This document shows positions 1 to 6,079 of a stretch of DNA of 6,079 nucleotides, in pieces. The stretch spans positions 1 through 6,079 of the forward strand of contig QNDJ01000119.1 of the NCBI GenBank assembly GCA_003644825.1, given 5' to 3'. Each line of letters opens with the position of its first letter. Positions within the stretch are counted from its first letter, which is position 1. The stretch comes from B21-G16 sp003644825 [NCBI: Candidatus Zhuqueibacterota bacterium] (GTDB taxonomy: Bacteria > SM23-31 > B21-G16). A program made the translations under genes and the position numbers. Below the pieces are notes generated by a model. It made no database searches and was not told the DNA's origin. It worked only from the letters and a program-made list of their open reading frames with translations.

Positions 1-1
1 A

Positions 2-58
2 AAGGATGGAAAAAAAGTTATCAGAAGAAAAGGGGTTCATATTAAAAAGTTAAAATGA
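2..58 (+). CDS. Probable 3' end of an upstream gene (partial, product unknown)
   Basis: Frame 2 is open from the window edge to a TGA at 56-58 and encodes a strongly basic tail (KDGKKVIRRKGVHIKKLK). That TGA overlaps the ATG of the next gene as ATGA, the usual arrangement for translationally coupled genes, and this is why I prefer this frame. The other two forward frames are also open until TAA at 43-45 and TAA at 51-53, so the frame choice is not certain. Only 18 codons are visible and no family can be recognised. If real, it puts the secreted protein gene inside a longer operon that begins upstream of the window. Confidence 0.4.
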   Translation, partial: KDGKKVIRRKGVHIKKLK

Positions 59-2763
59 CAAAAAAACTGGTTATTTTTACAATTCTATATTTTACATTTT
101 TTGAAAATGTATCAGGAGATTATTATATAAAAGGCAGGTTTGTCTATCAGGATAGAGAATTATATAACTATGGTTTTACCGGTTCAATGCCATTTAAACC
201 TATAAGGTTTGCGCTTGTACGTGCAATAGATAACGATACCCAGGAAATATTATCAGAAGGAAGTACAGACAAAGATGGTTATTTTCAACTATTTGTCTCT
301 GAGGTTTCAGTAAGAAATGTTCTTGTTGAATGTATCAGTCAGGAAGCAAGTAATAATGGATATACAAATTATCAGGTATTAAATAATATTAATGAAAAAG
401 CTCTCTATTCATTAACAACTGATGTGTATAAGAACCATCCATACGATTTGGATATAGATTTCACTGATGCCCCTGTTGCGGCAACTCCGGGAAATCTGGG
501 AGAGGTTTTTAATATCTTTGATGAAGCAACAAACTGTTTCCAGTACATTGAATCCCTTCTGGGTAACGAAAGTACATATTTTTTATCTATTTTCTGGGAA
601 AAGGGAGGACAAACCGGCAGTCAGTATTATGGAAGTAAAGTTTTTATTCAGGATTATCCAGAGGATGGTGATGGATATGATGATGATGTAATCAGGCATG
701 AAATAGGGCATTTTGTAGCAGATAAATACTCCAGAGACGATAGCCCTGGTGGAACTCATTATCTACTTTTGCCCGGAGATTTAAGGCTTGCCTGGTCAGA
801 AGGATGGGCAAACTTTTTCAATTCTGCCGTTAAAAGTTTTCATAATATTCCTTATCCTGAATGGTATGTTGATACATCAGGTGATAAAGGTGCTGGTAAT
901 TTAAGATTCTCGTTTGAGTTTGAAACACCTTCCTATGGTTATCTTGTTGAAGGAAGTGACTATGAAGCTTCAGTAACTGCTGTATTATGGGACATCATTG
1001 ATGGAGCAGTCATAGATGACCATTCCCCCGGATTCGACGATGACCCTCTCGATACCCCAACAGGTAATCAACTTATATGGACCGTTATTACAAAATATTT
1101 CAAAAAAGTTAATAACATAACTATAGAGGACTTCTGGGATGGCTGGATATCACCTGACTATGGAATAACATATAAAAATGAACTGAACAATATCCTCTTA
1201 ATGCGAGGTATAGAGTATTTTCCTGATATTTACGAAGAAGATGATATATTAACCAAAGCTAATATATACTACCCTGACAGTTCTCCCCAGCATCATACAT
1301 ATTACGGGAAAAATGATGTTGACTGGATAAAATTTTTTGCTTCTCCGGGTGATACCTTCATAGTGGAAACTTTTAATCTAAAAAACGGGGCAAACACCTC
1401 TTTACAATTATTTAATATATCAGGGGATTCAAGCATTGCTTACAATGATAACAAAGATAACGGCGAAACCCTTGCTTCAAGAATTAAGTTCTGCTCTGAA
1501 ACCGGTGATTCCCTGTTGATAAAGTCCAAATCAATTTCAAATGTAGCATATTACGGCTCTTATGATATTATGATAAAAACTCAGAAGTTTAATAAAGGTA
1601 AATACAAACTCGCTAATCATAAAAATAGTAACCTGATATTTACTATTTCAAACTTTGGAGCTTACGGGTTCAAAAATACAAGAGACGATTCTGAAGGAGA
1701 TGGATTTATATTCCCTGCAAATACAGAAAATCGACTTTTTCTTGGTGCTCTTTTGATTGGTAATGGTAAAGACAGGGTTTCTGATGTTGCTGATAATGGA
1801 AATGAAAAACGGGAAACTGATTTTGTTCCCCTGCCGGATGAAGAACTCACTATATCCGACTATGGAAACACTCAGATAGGTTATGCTAAATTTTCTGACT
1901 CTAATGCACCTTATCCGCTCAACATTACTGTAATGCAGCAAAGTTTACTCCTGACTTCTGAAAACAACAAAAATTTCATCATTCTGAATTATTCTATAAA
2001 AAACTCAGGAGAAGAAATTCTTGATAGTCTGATAGTTTCGTTATATTTTGACTGGGATATATCAAAAGATCTTGCTGATTGTGAAAATATTGACTGGGAA
2101 CCATCCTTTAACCTTGCTTATCAATATAACCCGATAGATACAACAGCACCTTATATAGGAATAGCTCAGCTATTCCCATCAAAAGCAGGCGGATTCAGAG
2201 TTATTTTTCCCGAAAGCAGTTTAAAATTAACCAATAGTAACAAATGGTATTATATGAGAAGTGGATTTGAAATTACATCTGCTTATGAGAACGATGTAGC
2301 CCAGTTAATCTCGTCAGGTCCTTTCAGTGTGAATCCCGGTGATTCAATTAATACAGCATTTGCAATAATCGGTGGGAAAAACCTTGATGAACTCAAATCC
2401 GGTGCTGTAGCTTCGATGAACTTCTGGAAGGAAGTTTTTAAACCAACAGACATCTCTGATGCTAAAAACCATTCTCCTGAAAAGTTAAAAATATTTCAGA
2501 ACTTTCCAAACCCATTTAATTCAAAAACAAGCATAGTCTATGAATTAAGTAAAAACCTGAAAGACAAGCCTGTTATCGAAATCTATAACATAATAGGGCA
2601 AAAAATTAAAACATTCAAAAACTTAAATAATACTGTCGGTAAACACAGGATAGTATGGGACGGAAAAAATAGTGAAGGTATTGAAGTATCTTCTGGTGTA
2701 TATATTTACACATTCAAATATAATGGATTTCAATTATCTCGAAAGATGTTAATTTTACACTAA
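55..2763 (+). CDS. Secreted HEXXH metalloprotease-like protein with PPC-like domain and type IX secretion sorting domain
   Basis: Probably an exported zinc peptidase, released or surface-anchored by the type IX system. Seen: a signal peptide (Lys3-Lys4, hydrophobic 5-16, likely cleavage near VSG 19-21). Residues 24-80 resemble a carboxypeptidase-regulatory beta domain. The zinc motif HEIGH is at 215-219, with a downstream SEGWA at 248-252 giving a likely third ligand, Glu249. About 390-510 looks like a PPC (bacterial pre-peptidase C-terminal) domain, with DVDWIKFFASPGDTF at 421-435. About 520-800 is beta-rich and unassigned. The sorting domain (about 810-902) has FQNFPNPFN at 814-822, YNIIGQ, SSGVYIYTF and a basic RKMLILH end. 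The next Met (45) would lose the signal peptide, so ATG 55 is chosen; it has no Shine-Dalgarno, but ATGA overlap suggests coupling. The gene ends in tandem TAA TAA. Odd: M4-type ExxxD reads E249xxxN253. The sorting domain is near certain; peptidase activity is inferred, and no MEROPS family is assigned. Confidence 0.85.
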   Translation: MTKKLVIFTILYFTFFENVSGDYYIKGRFVYQDRELYNYGFTGSMPFKPIRFALVRAIDNDTQEILSEGSTDKDGYFQLFVSEVSVRNVLVECISQEASNNGYTNYQVLNNINEKALYSLTTDVYKNHPYDLDIDFTDAPVAATPGNLGEVFNIFDEATNCFQYIESLLGNESTYFLSIFWEKGGQTGSQYYGSKVFIQDYPEDGDGYDDDVIRHEIGHFVADKYSRDDSPGGTHYLLLPGDLRLAWSEGWANFFNSAVKSFHNIPYPEWYVDTSGDKGAGNLRFSFEFETPSYGYLVEGSDYEASVTAVLWDIIDGAVIDDHSPGFDDDPLDTPTGNQLIWTVITKYFKKVNNITIEDFWDGWISPDYGITYKNELNNILLMRGIEYFPDIYEEDDILTKANIYYPDSSPQHHTYYGKNDVDWIKFFASPGDTFIVETFNLKNGANTSLQLFNISGDSSIAYNDNKDNGETLASRIKFCSETGDSLLIKSKSISNVAYYGSYDIMIKTQKFNKGKYKLANHKNSNLIFTISNFGAYGFKNTRDDSEGDGFIFPANTENRLFLGALLIGNGKDRVSDVADNGNEKRETDFVPLPDEELTISDYGNTQIGYAKFSDSNAPYPLNITVMQQSLLLTSENNKNFIILNYSIKNSGEEILDSLIVSLYFDWDISKDLADCENIDWEPSFNLAYQYNPIDTTAPYIGIAQLFPSKAGGFRVIFPESSLKLTNSNKWYYMRSGFEITSAYENDVAQLISSGPFSVNPGDSINTAFAIIGGKNLDELKSGAVASMNFWKEVFKPTDISDAKNHSPEKLKIFQNFPNPFNSKTSIVYELSKNLKDKPVIEIYNIIGQKIKTFKNLNNTVGKHRIVWDGKNSEGIEVSSGVYIYTFKYNGFQLSRKMLILH

Positions 2764-2781
2764 TAAGAAACAGAGAATTAT

Positions 2782-4959
2782 ATGGAAAAAATATACGTTG
2801 CATTTATATGGCATTATCACCAACCCTATTACAGGAAAACTATTGGTGGTAATTTTATGTTGCCCTGGGTAAGGCTTCATGGAATTAAAGATTACAATGG
2901 TATGATAAATATACTAAAAGAATTCCCTGCCATAAAGGCTACATTTAATTTCACACCTGTTCTTATAAAACAAATAGAAGAATACTGCACAGAAAAAGCC
3001 ATTGATGAAGACCTTGAAATCGCAAGAAAAAAGATTTCTGATTTAACCATTGAAGACAGGATTTATATTCTCGATAATTTTTTCAGGGCAAATAAATATA
3101 ATATGATTAAACCTTTTCCAAGATACTGGGAACTCCTTAAAAAAAGGAAAATCGGTGAAAAAAAAGGAGTTGAAACCGTTAACGATTTTACTGATTCCGA
3201 ATTACTTGATTTAATCGTTCTTTTTAACCTTTCCTGGATACATCAAACAGAGTTCCAGCACAGCGAATTTCTGATGAAACTTAAGAAAAAAGGCAGAAAC
3301 TTCACAGAAAAAGAAAAAGATGAACTCCTTGAGTTTGAACTCAAAATTCTGACAAAAATATTCCCCCTTTACACTGAAATAAGTAATAATAAACAGATAG
3401 AGATAATCACAAGCCCTTTTTATCATCCTATTCTTCCCCTACTCTGCAATTTTGAGTCTGCAAAACCAGGGCTACCTGGAGTAAATTTACCACGGGAGAA
3501 AAGTGTATTAAAAGACGATGCAAAACTTCAAATCAAAAAGGGAATTGAATACTTCAAAAAAATATTTGGGTCTGCACCTGATGGAATGTGGCCTTCCGAA
3601 GGCTCTGTATCCGAAGATATAATTCCACTATTAATTGAAGAAAATATTAAATGGATTGCAACCGATGAAGAAATCCTTTCAAAATCTATAAACGTACCTT
3701 TCAGAGATGAAAAAGGCGCCATTATAAACAAATCAGTTCTATACAAACCGTATAAAATTGTTTCTGAAAAAGGAGAACTAACCATTGTTTTCAGAGATAG
3801 AGAATTATCGGATATAATCGGTTTTGATTATCATAGAATGAAACAAGAGGATGCTGCTGTAGATTTAATAAAAAGATTAGAAAGCAGGATTGACCCTTCT
3901 AATGATAAACAACTTGTTACTATAATACTTGATGGTGAAAATGCATGGGAAAGCTTTTCTGAAAATGGTATACTGTTTTTCAGAACTCTGTATGAATTAC
4001 TCTCAAAAAATCCCAGAATAAAAACCACCACTATATCAGAGTATCTAAATAAGTATCCACCCGATAGTAAAATAGAAAAACTTTACCCGGGTTCCTGGAT
4101 TAATGCAAACTTCAGAATATGGATAGGACACGAAGAAGACCTCAAAGGATGGGAATATCTATTAAAAACAAGAAAAGACCTTTTCAGATTTCTTGAGGAA
4201 AATAAAAACCTTATACCTGAGGAACAGAAAGAAAAATTGATGGATGAGTTATTCATTGCTGAAGGAAGCGATTGGTACTGGTGGTTTGGAGATGACCATT
4301 TTTCAGGAATGGATGATAAATATGATCAACTTTTCAGGCAACATCTAAAAAATATTTATTACATTATGGGAAAAATACCCCCGGATTTTCTTGAAGTTCC
4401 TGTTATGAAGTACGAAGAAAAAGCCTTTTTTTCTCTCCCAAGAGCATTTCTCAGGGTTAAGATTGACGGAAAAATCTCAAGCTACTACGAATGGTTTGAT
4501 GCAGGTTACTTCAGTACCAAAACAGAAGGCGGTTCTATGGAAAGTTCCAAAAAAAGAATTTTCGACTCTATGTATTTTGGATTTGATGGTAAATATCTTT
4601 ATTTAAGGATAGATTTCCTTGAAAATTTTTCTCTTGAAAAAGAAAAGGAGAAAATTCTTATCCATTTTTATTCACCAATCAAGCAGAGTTTATCACTTTT
4701 TTATTCGGGGAATAATGAACTTGTTGAAATTGTAAAAAATGATAATAAGAAAATTTCGGAAACCGCCCGTTTCTGTATAGATAAAGTATTAGAAATGAAA
4801 ATCGCTTTTGAAGAATTAGAACTTAAACCAAAAGATATGGTTTTATTCTCAGTATATTTTGAAGAGAATGGAAATATGAAAGATAAAATTCCACTAACTA
4901 GGTCAATTTTCTTTGAAGTTCCAGACAAATATTTTGAAATAATCAACTGGAGAGTATAG
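2782..4959 (+). CDS. Glycoside hydrolase family 57 alpha-glucan enzyme (alpha-amylase/amylopullulanase-like)
   Basis: A retaining alpha-glucanase or glucanotransferase, probably cytoplasmic since there is no signal peptide, acting on glycogen-like alpha-glucan. Seen in order: WHYHQPY at 10-16 (GH57 motif 1) followed by LPWVRLHGIKDY at 27-38; TSPFYHPILPLL at 210-221; GMWPSEG at 268-274, where Glu273 is the expected nucleophile; LDGENAWE at 383-390, where Asp384 is the expected acid/base; GSWINANFRIWIGH at 437-450; and EGSDWYWWFGDDH at 494-506. The 111-residue gap between the catalytic pair resembles that of known amylopullulanases. Residues about 540-725 form a beta-rich C-terminal region (YYEWFDAGY; YFGFDGKYLYLRIDF) like the accessory domains of COG1449-type proteins. 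The start is fixed by motif 1 lying 10 codons in; no good Shine-Dalgarno precedes it. It lies 18 bases after the secreted protein gene and 37 before the GalT-like gene. Debranching, hydrolysis and transfer cannot be told apart by reading. Confidence 0.93.
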   Translation: MEKIYVAFIWHYHQPYYRKTIGGNFMLPWVRLHGIKDYNGMINILKEFPAIKATFNFTPVLIKQIEEYCTEKAIDEDLEIARKKISDLTIEDRIYILDNFFRANKYNMIKPFPRYWELLKKRKIGEKKGVETVNDFTDSELLDLIVLFNLSWIHQTEFQHSEFLMKLKKKGRNFTEKEKDELLEFELKILTKIFPLYTEISNNKQIEIITSPFYHPILPLLCNFESAKPGLPGVNLPREKSVLKDDAKLQIKKGIEYFKKIFGSAPDGMWPSEGSVSEDIIPLLIEENIKWIATDEEILSKSINVPFRDEKGAIINKSVLYKPYKIVSEKGELTIVFRDRELSDIIGFDYHRMKQEDAAVDLIKRLESRIDPSNDKQLVTIILDGENAWESFSENGILFFRTLYELLSKNPRIKTTTISEYLNKYPPDSKIEKLYPGSWINANFRIWIGHEEDLKGWEYLLKTRKDLFRFLEENKNLIPEEQKEKLMDELFIAEGSDWYWWFGDDHFSGMDDKYDQLFRQHLKNIYYIMGKIPPDFLEVPVMKYEEKAFFSLPRAFLRVKIDGKISSYYEWFDAGYFSTKTEGGSMESSKKRIFDSMYFGFDGKYLYLRIDFLENFSLEKEKEKILIHFYSPIKQSLSLFYSGNNELVEIVKNDNKKISETARFCIDKVLEMKIAFEELELKPKDMVLFSVYFEENGNMKDKIPLTRSIFFEVPDKYFEIINWRV

Positions 4960-4965
4960 AACTAA

Positions 4966-4994
4966 AACCTTTACTAATAAATATTAAGGAGGTT
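4966..4994 (+). promoter_or_regulatory. Possible weak hairpin covering the Shine-Dalgarno of the GalT-like gene
   Basis: In the 37-base gap after the GH57 stop, AACCTTT (4966-4972) can pair with GGAGGTT (4988-4994), with five Watson-Crick pairs and two G-U pairs closing a 15-base A/T loop. The 3' arm contains the core of the ribosome binding site. If it forms, it would limit free initiation on this gene unless ribosomes leaving the GH57 stop at 4957-4959 open it. The helix is weak and may be chance, and less likely still at high growth temperature. Confidence 0.2.
4986..4993 (+). promoter_or_regulatory. Strong Shine-Dalgarno sequence of the GalT-like gene
   Basis: AAGGAGGT lies just before ATG 4997, with four bases between the GGAGG core and the start codon. 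It is nearly a full match to the 3' end of bacterial 16S rRNA and fixes this start. The two preceding complete genes have nothing comparable, so it may let this gene be translated at its own, higher rate within the shared transcript. Confidence 0.85.
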
Positions 4995-4996
4995 AA

Positions 4997-6001
4997 ATGC
5001 CAGAATTAAGAAAAGACCCAATAATTGGAAGGTGGATAATAATCTCTACAGAGAGAGCAAAAAGACCTTCAGATTTTATTTCACCTCAGCGGGTAACCGG
5101 TTCAGCTGCCTGTCCTTTCTGCAACGGGAATGAGTGGATGACGCCACCGGAAATTTTCGCTTTCCGAAACGAAAACTCTATAAAAGACAAAGAAGGATGG
5201 AGAGTTAGAGTTGTGCCAAATAAATTTCCTGCTTTAAGAGTAGAAGGTAACCTGGATAAAAAAGGCATCGGGATTTATGATAGAATGAATGGTATTGGTG
5301 CTCATGAAGTCATCATTGAAACACCCCAGCACGAAGTATCAATATCCGCCCTTACCAACAAAAATATTGAAGAAATAATTCTGGCATATATGTATAGAAT
5401 GAGAGATTTAAAACAGGATAAAAGATTAAATTATGGAATGTTATTCAAGAATGTAGGTATAAGCGCAGGTGCTTCTCTTGAACATTCTCATTCCCAGCTA
5501 ATTGCCCTTCCTACCGTCCCAAAAATAGCTAAAGAAGAAATGGATGGAGCAAAATACTTCTTTGATTACAGAGGCAGATGCATAATCTGTGATATGGTTG
5601 CTCAGGAAAGAGAAGATGGCAGCAGAATTATTTTCGAGACCGAAAATTTTATTGCTTTTGCACCATACGCTTCAAGATTTCCCTTCGAAACCTGGATAAT
5701 CCCGGTTTTTCATCAATCTCATTTCGAAAAAATGGAAGAAAGATATGCCTATGAATTGGGAAAAATATTAAAAACGGTGTTGACCAAACTTGAAAAATCT
5801 CTTGAAGATCCACCCTACAATTATATGATTCATACTGCACCTTTCAATTATAACGACCTTGAATATTATCACTGGCATATTGAAATTATCCCCAGAATGA
5901 CAAGGGTAGCTGGATTTGAATGGGGAACTGATTTCTATATAAACCCCGTTCCACCAGAAGATGCATCAGCTTTTCTGAGGGAAATAGAAACTGATAGTTA
6001 A
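4997..6001 (+). CDS. galT: GalT-family hexose-1-phosphate nucleotidyltransferase (galactose-1-phosphate uridylyltransferase or nucleotide-glucose phosphorylase)
   Basis: A two-lobed HIT-superfamily enzyme that moves a nucleotidyl group between a nucleotide sugar and a phosphate acceptor through a His intermediate. Seen: RDP-like [12 protein letters not shown] at 6-17; CPFC with Cys39 and Cys42, which with His112 and His163 match the GalT zinc site; [10 protein letters not shown] at 158-167, where His165 is the expected nucleophile; an extra CIIC pair at 195-198; and second-lobe motifs YNYMIHT at 274-280 and [11 protein letters not shown] at 290-300. Its 334 residues are close to the E. coli GalT length and look complete. 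Odd: the active-site triplet is His-Ser-His, not the classical His-Pro-His. The C-terminal part ([19 protein letters not shown]) resembles, from memory, the plant ADP-glucose phosphorylase. Beside GH57, a role on ADP- or UDP-glucose in glycogen metabolism is plausible. The symbol follows the usual family label; the substrate is inferred, not shown. Confidence 0.92.
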   Translation: MPELRKDPIIGRWIIISTERAKRPSDFISPQRVTGSAACPFCNGNEWMTPPEIFAFRNENSIKDKEGWRVRVVPNKFPALRVEGNLDKKGIGIYDRMNGIGAHEVIIETPQHEVSISALTNKNIEEIILAYMYRMRDLKQDKRLNYGMLFKNVGISAGASLEHSHSQLIALPTVPKIAKEEMDGAKYFFDYRGRCIICDMVAQEREDGSRIIFETENFIAFAPYASRFPFETWIIPVFHQSHFEKMEERYAYELGKILKTVLTKLEKSLEDPPYNYMIHTAPFNYNDLEYYHWHIEIIPRMTRVAGFEWGTDFYINPVPPEDASAFLREIETDS

Positions 6002-6079
6002 ATTATTGAAATCTACAAAAATTTCACTTCTATTTTGTTTCATACAAACACAATGATTTCACAAATTATTTTAATTTCA
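6002..6079. other. AT-rich region after the GalT-like gene, no gene seen
   Basis: These 78 bases contain no credible coding start with supporting signals. ATTTCAC occurs at 6021-6027 and 6056-6062, and ATTTCA again at the window edge (6074-6079). TGAAATC at 6007-6013 is complementary to GATTTCA at 6055-6061, and its first six bases also pair with ATTTCA at 6021-6026. These short A/T-rich inverted repeats lack a GC stem and a following T run, so I do not call a terminator. The next gene, or the end of the operon, lies beyond the window. Confidence 0.4.

Noticed and set aside
467-691. Plus-strand 74-codon open frame overlapping the secreted protein gene
   Set aside because: It is out of frame inside the region leading to the zinc motif, and it ends in a Met run caused by the GAT repeats. 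There is no sign of independent translation.
1648-1941. Minus-strand open frame of 97 codons inside the secreted protein gene
   Set aside because: It lies wholly within a well-supported coding region, lacks a ribosome binding site and has no recognisable protein features. It is a shadow frame, as are the other minus-strand open frames in the window.
3139-3165. A7 and A8 runs in the GH57 gene as programmed frameshift or slippage sites
   Set aside because: The reading frame continues unbroken through both into conserved GH57 motifs. No stimulatory hairpin or useful alternative frame was seen. Lys-rich coding in an AT-rich genome explains the runs.
5483-5491. Reading His-Ser-His as an inactivating mutation of the GalT-like enzyme
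   Set aside because: Both histidines, the zinc ligands and the second-lobe HWH motif are intact. Only the middle residue differs, and H-x-H with other middle residues occurs in active HIT-superfamily enzymes.
6031-6037. TATTTTG as a Bacteroidetes-type -7 promoter element for a downstream gene
   Set aside because: It is one base short of the TAnnTTTG consensus, no matching upstream TTTG box is spaced correctly, and no downstream gene start is visible in the window.
6007-6061. Inverted repeats TGAAATC/GATTTCA and TTTGT/ACAAA as a transcription terminator after the GalT-like gene
   Set aside because: The stems are 5-7 pairs of nearly pure A/T, one needs a loop of about 40 bases, and no T run follows. 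This is expected by chance in AT-rich DNA.

Overview
This window reads as a piece of a bacterial chromosome from an AT-rich organism (roughly one third G+C by eye). Arginine is written mostly with AGA/AGG codons and the proteins are rich in Lys, Glu and Ile. Two things narrow the host. The first gene ends in a type IX secretion (por) sorting domain, known from Bacteroidetes and relatives and from several uncultured phyla such as Marinimicrobia, Cloacimonetes, Ignavibacteria and WOR-3-like lineages. The other two genes are an intracellular family 57 glycoside hydrolase and a GalT-like enzyme, a pair at home in thermophilic or anaerobic bacteria. I infer an uncultured or poorly sampled member of, or near, the FCB superphylum, possibly thermophilic. 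The phylum cannot be fixed from this sequence.

Layout: all real genes are on the + strand and closely packed. Positions 1-58 probably hold the 3' end of an upstream gene whose TGA overlaps the next start codon as ATGA. Positions 55-2763 encode a 902-residue secreted multidomain protein. Its order is signal peptide, a carboxypeptidase-regulatory-like beta domain, a HEXXH...E zinc-protease-like core, a PPC-like domain, a long unassigned beta-rich region and the type IX sorting domain. After 18 bases comes a 725-residue GH57 alpha-glucan-active enzyme (2782-4959). After another 37 bases, and behind the only strong Shine-Dalgarno sequence in the window, comes a 334-residue GalT-family nucleotidyltransferase (4997-6001). 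The last 78 bases are AT-rich with no gene and no convincing terminator.

How they may work together: the GH57 enzyme and the GalT-like enzyme make sense as a cytoplasmic storage-glucan module. One cuts or transfers alpha-glucan chains. The other interconverts sugar-1-phosphate and nucleotide sugar. The GalT-like protein carries His-Ser-His where classical GalT has His-Pro-His, and its C-terminal half resembles what I recall of the plant ADP-glucose phosphorylase. A role on ADP- or UDP-glucose rather than galactose is therefore a real possibility. The exported protease-like protein has no obvious link to sugar metabolism and may simply share the transcript. I found no mobile element, CRISPR array, tRNA or rRNA, and no clearly new multi-gene system. 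The most open questions are the identity of the protease-like protein and the substrate of the GalT-like enzyme.
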